64,000 nt of DNA from contig CAOKVX010000002.1 of assembly GCA_948472945.1 (NCBI GenBank), positions 186,001-250,000 on the forward strand, read 5' to 3'. Below the pieces are notes generated by a model. The model ran no database searches. It had not been told where the DNA came from and was given only the letters and a program-made list of their open reading frames with translations. Shown here in pieces: positions 8,894-17,784 of this stretch. The DNA is from an uncultured Clostridia bacterium (lineage in GTDB: Bacteria; Bacillota; Clostridia; Lachnospirales; Lachnospiraceae). The translations under genes were made by a program, and so were the position numbers. Each line of letters opens with the position of its first letter. Within the stretch, counting starts at the first letter, position 1.

Positions 8894-9790
8894 CTAATCG
8901 CCTTCCGGCAGGAATATGCATATACAAAGTCTTCCGCCCTCATATTCCGCCGATATACTTCCATTCATCCTCTCAACAAGTGTCCTTGCAATAGAGAGTC
9001 CCAGACCCGTAGACTGTCTCGCGTCCTCAACTGTGTAAAACCTGTCAAACAGCCTGCCGATTTGTACTTCGTCCAATGCGGAGGCTGTGTTTGAAAAATA
9101 TATTTTTCCTGTTTCCGTAAGTCGGATTTCCAAATCACCATCACTATATTTGGCGGCGTTATTTAGCAGATTTGAGAATACCCGCGCAAGAGCGGAACGC
9201 TCAATACCTCGCATAACTTTCCTTTCTGGAATACATATAACAGGCGTTATGCCTTTTTCTTTGAGAGAAGTATAAAACTCTGCTATACAGTCTTCCAGCA
9301 CGTTGTTTATAGCCAGCGGCCCACCCGACACATCCTCCTCAGACACAAGAATAACCGAATACCTGAAAAGCTCTTCCGTCAATTTGGAAAGCAGCTCCGC
9401 TCGCACCCTGATTATGTTTATATACCTGCGGGCCGACTCCGTATGTTCCTCCTGTTCAAGCAAATCAAGATATCCGCAGATTGCGGTTAACGGTGTTCTC
9501 AAATCGTGCGATATATTTGTGACTGCATTTTTTATCTCCATATCCCCCTGTTCAAAACGGCGCCGCTTTGAACGGAATTTTCTAAGCTGAATGTTGACCG
9601 CGTCTGCCAGCTCCATCATATGACTGTCTCTGCATGATATGTCTATCAACGTATTAGTATCGGTTATGAGCCTGTCGGCAAATCCATCCCTTATCTCATC
9701 CGCGGCTTTCTCCAAAAGCCTTATTTTTATTATAAGTGCGCTAAATATAACAATCATAACACCGGCCAAGGCCCACAACAATACTGTCAT
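8894..9790 (-). CDS. Membrane sensor histidine kinase of an ABC-transporter-linked two-component system
   Basis: 298 residues from the ATG at 9790, which has GGGGAG six bases upstream. One N-terminal membrane helix (residues 4-22) is followed by a short linker, HisKA with phospho-His in NISHDLRTPLTAICGYLD, and a HATPase_c domain with NLLNNAAKYSDG and STGLGLSIARTLVERM. It lacks a sizeable extracellular sensor, like kinases that sense drugs through an associated ABC transporter (BceS-like). It follows the response regulator, ATPase and permease genes in the same direction, but 129 bases after the permease, with a small hairpin at 9876-9890 in between that might lower its expression. Confidence 0.9.
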   Translation of the reverse strand: MTVLLWALAGVMIVIFSALIIKIRLLEKAADEIRDGFADRLITDTNTLIDISCRDSHMMELADAVNIQLRKFRSKRRRFEQGDMEIKNAVTNISHDLRTPLTAICGYLDLLEQEEHTESARRYINIIRVRAELLSKLTEELFRYSVILVSEEDVSGGPLAINNVLEDCIAEFYTSLKEKGITPVICIPERKVMRGIERSALARVFSNLLNNAAKYSDGDLEIRLTETGKIYFSNTASALDEVQIGRLFDRFYTVEDARQSTGLGLSIARTLVERMNGSISAEYEGGRLCICIFLPEGD

Positions 9791-9875
9791 TTCAATCTCC
9801 CCGCATATTATTTTCAAAACATAAGAACTAATAGAACTAATATTTTAAATAGAGAGCAAGTTATCTTTTTATTGG

Positions 9876-9890
9876 TTTCGCATAGCGAAA
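9876..9890. other. Small intercistronic hairpin
   Basis: TTTCGC, loop ATA, GCGAAA: a perfect six-pair stem between the permease stop and the kinase start. There is no T-run on the minus strand, so processing or mild attenuation is more likely than full termination. Confidence 0.4.
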
Positions 9891-9919
9891 GCATGTATTT
9901 CACCGAATAAAATAATTAC

Positions 9920-10750
9920 TTATTTCAAATCCTTTTTTCTAAATATTATTATACCAAATCCACACGTAATCAGAATTATAAATATATCATAGACATAAAA
10001 CCATAAAGGCGGGTCAGCAATATCGTCACCAATCATTCCCGAAAGCTGTATTGACTGTCCTCCCGGCAGAAAATCGTTAATAATCTCATATGCACTCCGC
10101 ACACTGTCATCGGAAATATACCGCGGGTTATCCTCGTATATAGTTTTGGGATTATCTCCATTCATGGTATACTCCATTATCTCTATTTTTTCAGGTTCCA
10201 AAAGTCTGTTGAGCATAATTACACTTATAATAACCATCGCAAGCGCCAAAAAGATGCTTACAACCGATGCGACAGCCCTATTATTATATATCATTATGAG
10301 CATCACGAATATCCCGGCATAGACAGCCGTTAGTAAAAATATACAAAAAACCGTCGACGCAACTTCCTCCGCCTGCGCCTCAAAAAAACCTTTGAAAGGT
10401 ATTCCCAACGCAAGTCCTGCCGCCAAATAAATCAAGCAGAACATCCAGCCCGCAACCGTACATACTATATAATTCGAGAGATAAATACTTACCCTTGTAT
10501 GCCCGGCAATCAATTTGTTGCGTATAGTATGGCTGCTATATTCGGCTCCAACATACAGAGTTACAAATGAAGCCATCATTACGCCAATAACGATTGCATA
10601 CATGAAAAATCCATCGTCCAATTTGCATGACGGGTCAGTATTAGCGCCGGCAAATCTGAATACGGCAAACAAAGCCATAAATAATGCAGAAATACAAAAC
10701 TCCCTGCTTTTAAATAACCTTGTAAAATCTGCTGATAATAGTTTACGCAT
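9920..10750 (-). CDS. ABC-2 type transporter permease
   Basis: 276 residues from the ATG at 10750; GGAGG lies 8 bases upstream, inside the end of the ATPase gene. Six hydrophobic segments are visible (about 15-33, 50-75, 95-125, 135-160, 165-190, 235-260) with an extracellular stretch of about 50 residues before the last one. This is the topology of lantibiotic-immunity or bacitracin-type permeases. The frame overlaps the ATPase stop by 8 bases, which implies translational coupling. The permease should work with that ATPase to expel or remove a membrane-active compound; the substrate is unknown. Confidence 0.88.
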   Translation of the reverse strand: MRKLLSADFTRLFKSREFCISALFMALFAVFRFAGANTDPSCKLDDGFFMYAIVIGVMMASFVTLYVGAEYSSHTIRNKLIAGHTRVSIYLSNYIVCTVAGWMFCLIYLAAGLALGIPFKGFFEAQAEEVASTVFCIFLLTAVYAGIFVMLIMIYNNRAVASVVSIFLALAMVIISVIMLNRLLEPEKIEIMEYTMNGDNPKTIYEDNPRYISDDSVRSAYEIINDFLPGGQSIQLSGMIGDDIADPPLWFYVYDIFIILITCGFGIIIFRKKDLK

Positions 10751-11657
10751 TTTTGCCACCTCCCACAATATTTACATAGTAGCTCTCTAGGCTCTCGTCA
10801 TGTTCCTGCATTGAAATTATCTCACAGTTTTTCTCTCCGAGAAGCGCGGCCAGCTTTGATACAGCCGGTTTGCCAAACACGTCGGCCTGAGTTTCCGATA
10901 CGATTTTATATTCAATGTTCATGCCGTCAAGCACACAGGCTAAAGCTCTTGTATCGCTGACTTCCATGCGCACACATTTTCTGCACGCCTCCTCAAGTTC
11001 GTAGGCGCTTATCTCTTTCACTATACGCCCATTGTCAATAAATCCATAATACGTGGCAAGTTTTGCAAGCTCGTCAAGAATATGGCTAGAAATCAAAACC
11101 GTAATCCGCTGTTCACGGTTTAACCTTAGAATCAGCTCCCTGATTTCAATTATCCCCTGAGGGTCAAGTCCGTTCACAGGCTCATCAAGAACAAGAAAAT
11201 CCGGATCTCCGGCAAGTGCCATTGCTATGCCGAGTCTCTGACGCATACCGAGCGAAAAGTTTTTGGCTTTCTTCTTTCCGGTATGCTCAAGTCCGACCAG
11301 CTTTAACGTCTCGGAAACACCGTCAAATGACGGAAGTCCAAGAATACGATACTGGTGTTTTAAATTATCGCAGGCGGTCATTTCAGGGTAAACGGACGGC
11401 GTCTCCACAACAGCCCCCATCCTCCTTCGCGACTTGGCGATATCCCTGTCAGTACTTTTTCTTCCATACAGCGTAAATTCTCCGGAAGTCGGCTCAGCCA
11501 GCCCGCATATAAGTCTCATCAGCGTTGTCTTTCCTGCGCCGTTTTTTCCTACGAATCCGTAAATTGCCCCTTTGGGAATATTCATTGATACCCCGGCCAA
11601 CGCCTTGAAGTTCCCGTAATTTTTGCTAAGAGCATTTGTTGTAAGTACATATTCCAT
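10743..11657 (-). CDS. ABC transporter ATP-binding protein (drug/lantibiotic-type)
   Basis: 304 residues. Walker A is GKNGAGKTT, the signature is FSLGMRQRLGIA, Walker B is FLVLDEPVNGLD, and the switch His lies in SSHILDEL. The C-terminal 80 residues form the extra domain usual in this family (BcrA/CcmA-like). It energises the ABC-2 permease whose start lies inside this gene's last codons. It lies 84 bases downstream of the response regulator gene, consistent with one operon regulator-ATPase-permease-kinase. Confidence 0.92.
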   Translation of the reverse strand: MEYVLTTNALSKNYGNFKALAGVSMNIPKGAIYGFVGKNGAGKTTLMRLICGLAEPTSGEFTLYGRKSTDRDIAKSRRRMGAVVETPSVYPEMTACDNLKHQYRILGLPSFDGVSETLKLVGLEHTGKKKAKNFSLGMRQRLGIAMALAGDPDFLVLDEPVNGLDPQGIIEIRELILRLNREQRITVLISSHILDELAKLATYYGFIDNGRIVKEISAYELEEACRKCVRMEVSDTRALACVLDGMNIEYKIVSETQADVFGKPAVSKLAALLGEKNCEIISMQEHDESLESYYVNIVGGGKNA

Positions 11658-11741
11658 AGTCTTATCCTCCTTTTATGCCCTTATATTAAACTGCAGGTGT
11701 AAAGAAACCGGTAAAGAAAACAGTAAAGAATCGGTATAGAT

Positions 11742-12428
11742 TTACAGGCCGACGTTTTCATTCTGCATCTTAAAACCAATTCCCCAGACGGCTTCTATAT
11801 AATTTTTACCGCTGACTTTACGAAGCTTTCCTCTCAGATTGCTTATATGCATTTTAAGCGAATTATCAGTACAGTCGGGCGTTTCACCGCTTATTCGCTC
11901 AAGCAGCAGTGACTTTGTTATAACCTGCGCCGGATTCTGCATAAGAAGCTTAAGAATTGCATACTCCGTTCTTGTCAGCTTTACGTTTATCCCGCCGACA
12001 GACACCTCACGGCTTTCCGCGTCTAGCGTTATATCATCATATTTTAATATAGATGTATTTGAATTATACGCGGCGCTGCGAAGATGCGCAGAAATTCTAG
12101 CCAACAGCTCTTTAGTGTCGAACGGTTTAGTCACGTAATCTACAGCGCCGCCGAGCAGCAGATCAACTTTATTGTCAATATCAGCTTTCGCACTCACGAC
12201 AATCACCGGAATTCCCTTTATATGCATGAGCACATCCTCGCCTTTTAGTCCCGGAAGCATAAGATCCAGCAGTACCAGGTCAGGCTTTGACTCTCCCAGC
12301 ACATACAGCGCTTCTGTTCCCGAGTATGCGCGCAGGACGCCGTACCCTTCCTTTGAAAGCGACTCCTCGAGCATGTCTCCGATATATATGTCGTCGTCAA
12401 TAATAAGAATATTTTTCAAGTATGTCAT
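11742..12428 (-). CDS. OmpR/PhoB-family response regulator
   Basis: About 228 residues. A receiver domain with IIDDD, phosphoacceptor in LVLLDLMLPG and Lys in TKPFD is followed by a winged-helix DNA-binding domain (LTRTEYAILKLLMQNP, then HISNLRGKL and VWGIGFKM). The start is uncertain: GTG 12434, ATG 12428 or TTG 12419. The TTG gives the usual MKNILIIDDD-type N-terminus and has GGAG 9 bases upstream, so it may be the true one. It probably activates the ABC genes downstream on a signal from the kinase at 8894-9790. Confidence 0.92.
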   Translation of the reverse strand: MTYLKNILIIDDDIYIGDMLEESLSKEGYGVLRAYSGTEALYVLGESKPDLVLLDLMLPGLKGEDVLMHIKGIPVIVVSAKADIDNKVDLLLGGAVDYVTKPFDTKELLARISAHLRSAAYNSNTSILKYDDITLDAESREVSVGGINVKLTRTEYAILKLLMQNPAQVITKSLLLERISGETPDCTDNSLKMHISNLRGKLRKVSGKNYIEAVWGIGFKMQNENVGL

Positions 12429-12497
12429 CTCCACTATTATTTACTTTTATTTTTACCTTTTTGTATTTTGTATTATAGGACTTATTTTCATTTAATG

Positions 12498-12538
12498 CAA
12501 AAAACATGGCACAATATAAAAATATGCCATGTTTTTTA
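12498..12538. terminator. Bidirectional rho-independent terminator after ackA
   Basis: AACATGGCA (12503-12511) pairs with TGCCATGTT (12525-12533) across a 13-base AT-rich loop. A run of six A before and six T after give a U-tract on either strand. It lies 42 bases past the ackA stop. Confidence 0.85.
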
Positions 12539-12579
12539 ATATACATTCTGAGCTCTACCTCAATTTTGGACCGATGTAT

Positions 12580-13773
12580 TTATTTTATAAGCGCCGCCGT
12601 CTCCCTTGCGATTGCAAGCTCCTCGTTGGTAGGTATAACGCAGACCTTTATTTTTGACTCCAGTGCGGAAACTACGATATCCTCTCCCCTGACGGAATTT
12701 TTCTCATCGTCAAGCGCTATTCCAAGAAAACCGAGATAATCGCATATTTCCTTACGGATATCTTTGTTATTCTCACCAAGTCCGGCGGTAAATGTTATCG
12801 CGTCAACTCCGTTCATTGCGGCAGCGTACGCCCCTATGTACTTTACAACCCTGTAGCAGAATATGTGCTCCGCCTCGGCTGCAAGCTCATTTCCCTCCGA
12901 AGCAGCTTTCTCAAGGTCACGGAAATCACTTGAAAGACTGCCTGAAAGACCGTACACGCCTGACTCTTTGTTAAGGATTGTCATTACTTCCTCAACTGAT
13001 TTATTTTCCTTATGCGCAATAAACTCGACAATTGCAGGGTCTATGTCCCCGCTTCTCGTACCCATGACAAGACCCTCCAAAGGGGTAAGTCCCATCGAGG
13101 TATCTACTGATTTGCCGTTCATCACCGCCGATATGCTTGCTCCGCTTCCGAGATGGCATACAATAACTTTGCTGTTGTCGGCATCCAAGCCCGCAACCTC
13201 ATATGTTCTCTTCGACACATAGCTGTGACTTGTACCGTGAAATCCATATCTTCTTATCTTGTATTTATCATAATATGAAACAGGAAGTCCGTACATGTAA
13301 GCTTTTTTAGGCATTGTCTGATGAAATGCAGTGTCAAACACAGCTACGTTAGGCTTTCCCGGCATAATTGCCTGACAAGCTCTTATGCCTATGATTCCGG
13401 CAGGGTTATGTAAAGGTGCAAGCTCGCTGACAGCCTCAACGTCCGCTATAACTCCGTCGTCGACTACTACGGAAGTGGAGAACTTTTCCCCTCCGTGCAC
13501 GACCCTGTGTCCTATCGCTTCTATCTCGTCAAGGGTTTTAACGACGCCGTCCTTTTCATCAACAAGCGCGTCAAGCACAATGCTTACAGCCACTTTATGG
13601 TCAGGCATGTCTTTGTCAAACTCAATCTTCACTCCGTCGGAAGATGTATATTTGAAATGTCCCGACTGACCGATACGCTCACATATACCAGTTGCAAGAG
13701 CTTTTTCAGTACCTGAATCAATCAGCTGATACTTTAACGATGAGCTGCCGCAGTTAATAACCAATATCTTCAT
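12580..13773 (-). CDS. ackA: Acetate kinase
   Basis: 397 residues, the normal length. AckA interconverts acetyl phosphate plus ADP and acetate plus ATP, the last step of acetate fermentation. Family motifs are all there: NCGSSSLKYQ at the N-terminus, GFHGTSH, VCHLGSGASISAV, GLTPLEGLVMGTRSGDIDP and FTAGLGENN. The start ATG at 13773 has AGGAGG 7 bases upstream. Phosphotransacetylase, often next door, is not in the window. A strong terminator follows, so ackA is probably its own unit. Confidence 0.98.
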   Translation of the reverse strand: MKILVINCGSSSLKYQLIDSGTEKALATGICERIGQSGHFKYTSSDGVKIEFDKDMPDHKVAVSIVLDALVDEKDGVVKTLDEIEAIGHRVVHGGEKFSTSVVVDDGVIADVEAVSELAPLHNPAGIIGIRACQAIMPGKPNVAVFDTAFHQTMPKKAYMYGLPVSYYDKYKIRRYGFHGTSHSYVSKRTYEVAGLDADNSKVIVCHLGSGASISAVMNGKSVDTSMGLTPLEGLVMGTRSGDIDPAIVEFIAHKENKSVEEVMTILNKESGVYGLSGSLSSDFRDLEKAASEGNELAAEAEHIFCYRVVKYIGAYAAAMNGVDAITFTAGLGENNKDIRKEICDYLGFLGIALDDEKNSVRGEDIVVSALESKIKVCVIPTNEELAIARETAALIK

Positions 13774-14035
13774 GTGTAATTCCTCCTAAAATATATAAAA
13801 TAATATAAACTAAACTATACGTTTACTTATCTGAAAAACAAAAAATAAACAAATATAAGGTATTTTAAAATTGCGTAAACACAAAGTGCGCAGCAATTCT
13901 TAAGCATCATTAGTATACAACTAAGCGTTTGATTTGTAAAGTGATATGTTGTATTGTATTATATACTTTAAATGTACAATATAGGAACCGAATAAATTAA
14001 TTACACTGAATATATATGTAAAAAGGAGTACAGCA
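13774..14035. other. Divergent promoter region between ackA and tmcAL
   Basis: This 262-base AT-rich gap separates divergent genes. On the minus strand TTTACG with TATATT about 18 bases on is a possible ackA promoter. For tmcAL I see only weak boxes (TTGTAT and TACAAT around 13950-13982). No hairpin, riboswitch or short gene stands out. Confidence 0.4.
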
Positions 14036-15283
14036 ATGAGAGTTACAGGTATCATTTGCGAATACAATCCGTTTCACAACGGCCATAAATATCACATTGA
14101 GGAAACACGCCGAATATGTGACGCCGATTTCATTATAGGTATTATGAGCGGGCCTTTTACACAGCGCGGAACGCCCGCGATAACAGACAAGTACTCTCGC
14201 GCCAAAATGGCGCTCTTATCAGGATGCGACATTATACTTGAACTGCCTGTAAGATTTGCGACGTCAAGCGCGGAAGGTTTTGCATACGGAGCCGTTAACA
14301 TTCTAGATGCCACGGGAATTACCGACGGAATATGCTTTGGCACCGAAACCGGGGAACTCGGTAATTTTAAGGCAATTGCTGAAATAATTGATACCGAGCC
14401 GCGTTTGTATAAGGATATTCTTTTGTCTTCCCTTAAAAGCGGTCTCTCATTTCCCGTCGCAAGAAGCCGGGCAATTTCCGCTTTTCTTGAGGCAGCGCAA
14501 ACTCCGCTGCAGACAGATATATCACTTCCAAACAATATTCTTGCCATTGAATATATTCGCGCCTGTAACCAAACCGGTCTTAACGCGCATACTATAAAAC
14601 GCTCCGGCAGCGGATATCACGATTTATCACTGTCAGATACGGAAAAAGGAATGTGCAGTGCGTCAGCGCTGAGAAATGCTATTTTTAAAAATGCCGTTCT
14701 CTGGAACGGCATAACGCCCGAAACAGCCGTAAGAACTTTTACGCCGTACAATTTGTATGATTATTTATCACAACCGGTCTCGGAAAAACATTTTTCAATG
14801 CAGTTATACTCATCTATTGCGGCACACATAGCTTCGCTGTCAGACTATGTTGATATTTCAAATGACCTTGCCGCCAGAATACGCGGCAGCATAACTGATT
14901 TTGTGGATTGGGCACAGTTTGTATCACTGCTGAAGACAAAACAGTACACATATACACGAATACAGAGAGCTCTTTCGCACTGTATGCTCAACATAAAAAA
15001 ATGTGAATATGGAAATGATAAATATAAAGCTCCTTATATCAGGGTTCTCGGTTTTCGCAGGTCATCTTCACCGCTAATGAAACTGCTCTCACAAAAAGCT
15101 TCAGTCCCTGTCGTCACCAAACCCGCTATTGTCAATTCATTTAACAAAGCCTCCGATTCGTATGCAAAAACACTGCTCACCGAAGATATTTATGCGTCGG
15201 AGCTATACGAAAAAACGCGTTCTTTCGTATATGGATGCAATAATGGGTACAACGAATATACACACGGAATGGTAATTGAATAA
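14036..15283 (+). CDS. tmcAL: tRNA(Met) cytidine acetate ligase TmcAL (YlbM family)
   Basis: 415 residues. The N-terminus ICEYNPFHNGHKYHIEE holds the nucleotidyltransferase HxGH motif; FIIGIMSGPFTQRGTPA and SGCDIILELP are typical of the family. In Bacillus this enzyme acetylates the wobble cytidine of elongator tRNA(Met) using acetate and ATP, through acetyl-AMP. AAAAGGAG lies just upstream of the ATG at 14036. Placement across from ackA is suggestive, since both use acetate, but the two are divergent. ylbJ follows 24 bases later, as ylbJ and ylbM are close in Bacillus. Confidence 0.93.
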   Translation: MRVTGIICEYNPFHNGHKYHIEETRRICDADFIIGIMSGPFTQRGTPAITDKYSRAKMALLSGCDIILELPVRFATSSAEGFAYGAVNILDATGITDGICFGTETGELGNFKAIAEIIDTEPRLYKDILLSSLKSGLSFPVARSRAISAFLEAAQTPLQTDISLPNNILAIEYIRACNQTGLNAHTIKRSGSGYHDLSLSDTEKGMCSASALRNAIFKNAVLWNGITPETAVRTFTPYNLYDYLSQPVSEKHFSMQLYSSIAAHIASLSDYVDISNDLAARIRGSITDFVDWAQFVSLLKTKQYTYTRIQRALSHCMLNIKKCEYGNDKYKAPYIRVLGFRRSSSPLMKLLSQKASVPVVTKPAIVNSFNKASDSYAKTLLTEDIYASELYEKTRSFVYGCNNGYNEYTHGMVIE

Positions 15284-15307
15284 TTCACACCACAGTTTCA
15301 TATATAT

Positions 15308-16309
15308 GTGTTAATGACAATTGTGAGGCAGTCAGTATTGTTCCGCCATACCTCCATTAAATATACATTTTTATTTCTCATTCTGATACTTCTGGTCCTC
15401 TGTCCAAAGATATGCATAAACGGGGCTACCAGAGGATTATTGTTGTGGTTCAATACCGTACTGCCCACATTGTTTCCTTTTTTTCTTGTGACTAGGCTTA
15501 TACTTTCGCTAAATATGATTCCGCGAAGCCTATCAGGTTTTTACCCGGTCATGACAGGCCTAATAGCAGGCTACCCTACGGGCGCCGCAACAATCTCAGA
15601 ACTGATAAAATCAGGTCAGATAAAATTAAACCAAGGTCAGCTCCTGATGATAATAAGCAACAACGCAAGCCCCGGATTTCTAATAGGAATAGCGGGCTGT
15701 ATATGCAGCGACGTTCCCTCTGGACAATACTATATATGGTTCAGCACAATAATGTCATCCGCCGTCATAACATTACTTTACTGCAAAAAATATCTCAAAA
15801 AAACTACATCAATGTCTGATACAGAAAATATAGTAAATGATAAAATAAATAGAAGGAATATAGAGAAAAAAAATAAATTATCTGAATATTATGTTGATAT
15901 ACATGAAAATGGAATAAATAATACCGCCTTCCTTGGCACGCTTGAAGACACGATGTTTGAGTGTTTCAGGCTGCTTGTACTGATAGGCGGTTATATAATA
16001 ATATTTTCTATTCTTGCGGATTTTTCAAGTCTTATTGTGAGCGGCTTTCTTCCCCACAGCATAATCGCCGGAATATTTGAAATAACGACCGGAGTTACGC
16101 TCATTTTGTCTGACACAGGTGAACTGCCGGTTATAGTAAAAGGTACGGCCGCAGCCGCGCTATGCGGCTTCGGCGGAATATCCGCACTGCTACAGACATC
16201 AGGCGTAATAAGGGATTCCGGTATATCATTGATTAAGTACGCTTTCCACAAAATATTGTGCGGAGCCGCCGGCGGAGCTATATTTTATGTTTTGTATAGT
16301 TTCCGCTGA
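15308..16309 (+). CDS. ylbJ: YlbJ-like integral membrane protein (sporulation-associated family)
   Basis: Up to 333 residues with about eight hydrophobic segments and the family motif GLIAGYPTGAATISELI followed by NNASPGFLIG. YlbJ is needed for spore cortex formation in Bacillus; related proteins carry a nucleoside-transporter 'gate' fold, so it may move a small solute. A hydrophilic, Lys/Asn-rich loop (about 163-200) splits the protein and is AT-rich. The start is uncertain: GTG 15308 and ATG 15314 lack a ribosome site, while TTG 15338 has GAGG 9 bases upstream. Probably co-transcribed with tmcAL. A nucleoside-recognition-domain protein not linked to sporulation is also possible. Confidence 0.8.
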   Translation: MLMTIVRQSVLFRHTSIKYTFLFLILILLVLCPKICINGATRGLLLWFNTVLPTLFPFFLVTRLILSLNMIPRSLSGFYPVMTGLIAGYPTGAATISELIKSGQIKLNQGQLLMIISNNASPGFLIGIAGCICSDVPSGQYYIWFSTIMSSAVITLLYCKKYLKKTTSMSDTENIVNDKINRRNIEKKNKLSEYYVDIHENGINNTAFLGTLEDTMFECFRLLVLIGGYIIIFSILADFSSLIVSGFLPHSIIAGIFEITTGVTLILSDTGELPVIVKGTAAAALCGFGGISALLQTSGVIRDSGISLIKYAFHKILCGAAGGAIFYVLYSFR

Positions 16310-16351
16310 CAGTAAAAAATTTGAATCAGATAGTAAGCAGCTTTAGACCCA

Positions 16352-16981
16352 CTACTCATCTACTTCTTCAAGCAGTGAAGCAATCTCCTCCCCGGCCAAA
16401 TCTTCCGCTTCCTGATTTTCTTTCTGTACTTCATATGGAAGCGACATTTCCAGCTCCCTTTTATTTTCACGAATTGTTTCCAAATTCATCTTCATAGTAT
16501 TAAACAATTCGTCATATCTTACAGCGGACTCCTTATAAGCTGCCTGGATGGCGCTCTCAGCATTAGTAAGCAGACTGTTGGTATATGTTATTGCGTTTAT
16601 CCTGTACTGCGCCGCTTCCTCGTTGGCATTAGTTATAATTCTGTTAGCCTCCTGGGTTGCAGCCGTTATTATCTCCTGCGCACGCTGGTTTGCCTGCCTT
16701 ACCATCTCGCTCTCGTCTATAAGGGCCGCGGCTCTGGAATTAGCCTGTTCTACCACTAGCGCTGCGCTCTTGTTTGCGTCGTCAATTATCCTGTCGCGGT
16801 TTGCAATAACTTTCTGGTATCTCTTAATTTCCTCGGGAGTTCTCAATCTGAGTGCATCGAGCATATCGTAAAGTTCGCCCCTGTGTAATATTACCTTATT
16901 GGGATTGCCCATAGGTGATCTGGCATTATCGACAAACTCAAATATGTCCTCAATCATTTTCTCTATATTATTCGCACCCAT
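16352..16981 (-). CDS. Coiled-coil protein of unknown function (ATP synthase b-subunit/DivIVA-like composition)
   Basis: 209 residues, strongly helical. A predicted coiled coil from about 50 to 185 is rich in Ala, Glu, Gln and Asn with repeats such as ANRAQEIITAATQEANRIITNANEEAA. The N-terminal 45 residues (NIEKMIEDIFEFVDNARSPMG) look like a small folded part. There is no signal peptide or membrane span. Such proteins in clostridia are often labelled 'ATPase' from similarity to V/F-type stalk subunits, or resemble cell-division scaffold proteins. It starts 53 bases after rsmD, where coaD is frequently found. Function not assigned. Confidence 0.75.
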   Translation of the reverse strand: MGANNIEKMIEDIFEFVDNARSPMGNPNKVILHRGELYDMLDALRLRTPEEIKRYQKVIANRDRIIDDANKSAALVVEQANSRAAALIDESEMVRQANQRAQEIITAATQEANRIITNANEEAAQYRINAITYTNSLLTNAESAIQAAYKESAVRYDELFNTMKMNLETIRENKRELEMSLPYEVQKENQEAEDLAGEEIASLLEEVDE

Positions 16982-17034
16982 ACTTCCACACCTCTCTTAA
17001 ATAAACTCGTACTGCTCACTTTATAATATATAGT

Positions 17035-17592
17035 TTAGCATATATATTTTAAAAACACATGGCAGTTAGTCTTATACCTCTTGATTCTGACAATTTCATA
17101 TCTGCCGTCATTCCAACTTTCCAAGTCCGTCCTAAGCGACGTCTCAGCAACTATGATAGTATTGCCATCTATTATTTCCGCCGAGGACAGCGCATTCAAT
17201 ACATCTGTCTCCATGCCGCACCCATACGGTGGGTCCATAAATACAATATCGAAAAGCTTATTCCGCTTGGACAGGTTACGGATTGCCTGCAGTGCATCCA
17301 TTGGAAGCACCTCCGCGTCATCCCTAAGACCCGTATGCGAAAGATTCTGTTCTATACATCTTACAGAGTCCTTATTCTTATCAACAAACACGGCCTTTTT
17401 CGCCCCTCTGCTAAGCGCCTCAATGCCAATACCGCCGCTCCCGCTGAACAAATCGAGAAACGTACTGTCCGCCAAATCATTTTGCAGAATATTAAATAAT
17501 GTTTCCTTTATTCTGTCAGTAGTAGGCCTTACATCCCTGCCCGGAGGTGTCACAAGCGTCATTCTTCTTGCTTTTCCGGATATAACACGCAT
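17035..17592 (-). CDS. rsmD: 16S rRNA (guanine(966)-N(2))-methyltransferase RsmD
   Basis: 185 residues, full length. It starts with RVISGKARRMTLVTPPG, has RPTTDRIKETLFNIL, the SAM-binding FLDLFSGSGGIGIEALSRGA and the N6/N2-type catalytic motif MDPPYG. It methylates a guanine in the 30S P-site region. Start ATG with GGGAGAGG just upstream. It leads a two-gene unit with the coiled-coil protein downstream. Confidence 0.95.
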   Translation of the reverse strand: MRVISGKARRMTLVTPPGRDVRPTTDRIKETLFNILQNDLADSTFLDLFSGSGGIGIEALSRGAKKAVFVDKNKDSVRCIEQNLSHTGLRDDAEVLPMDALQAIRNLSKRNKLFDIVFMDPPYGCGMETDVLNALSSAEIIDGNTIIVAETSLRTDLESWNDGRYEIVRIKRYKTNCHVFLKYIC

Positions 17593-17734
17593 ATAATACT
17601 AACCTCTCCCTGCAATATTATGTAGGACAAACCTCCCACACATAATAGACCTAGTATATCTGTTTTGAATAAAAATTTCAAGACCTATTGAATTTTTAAG
17701 TATTTAAGCAGCTGCACATCGGCGAAAAACATAA

Positions 17735-17758
17735 ACCGCCGGGAAAAATCCCGGCGGT
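17735..17758 (-). terminator. Rho-independent terminator of the polysaccharide deacetylase gene
   Basis: ACCGCCGGGA and TCCCGGCGGT form a perfect ten-pair GC-rich stem with an AAAA loop (TTTT on the transcript strand). On the minus strand the stem is followed by TTTATGTTTTT. It lies 27 bases past the gene's stop. Confidence 0.85.
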
Positions 17759-17784
17759 AAAACAAACATATATGATTAGTATTT

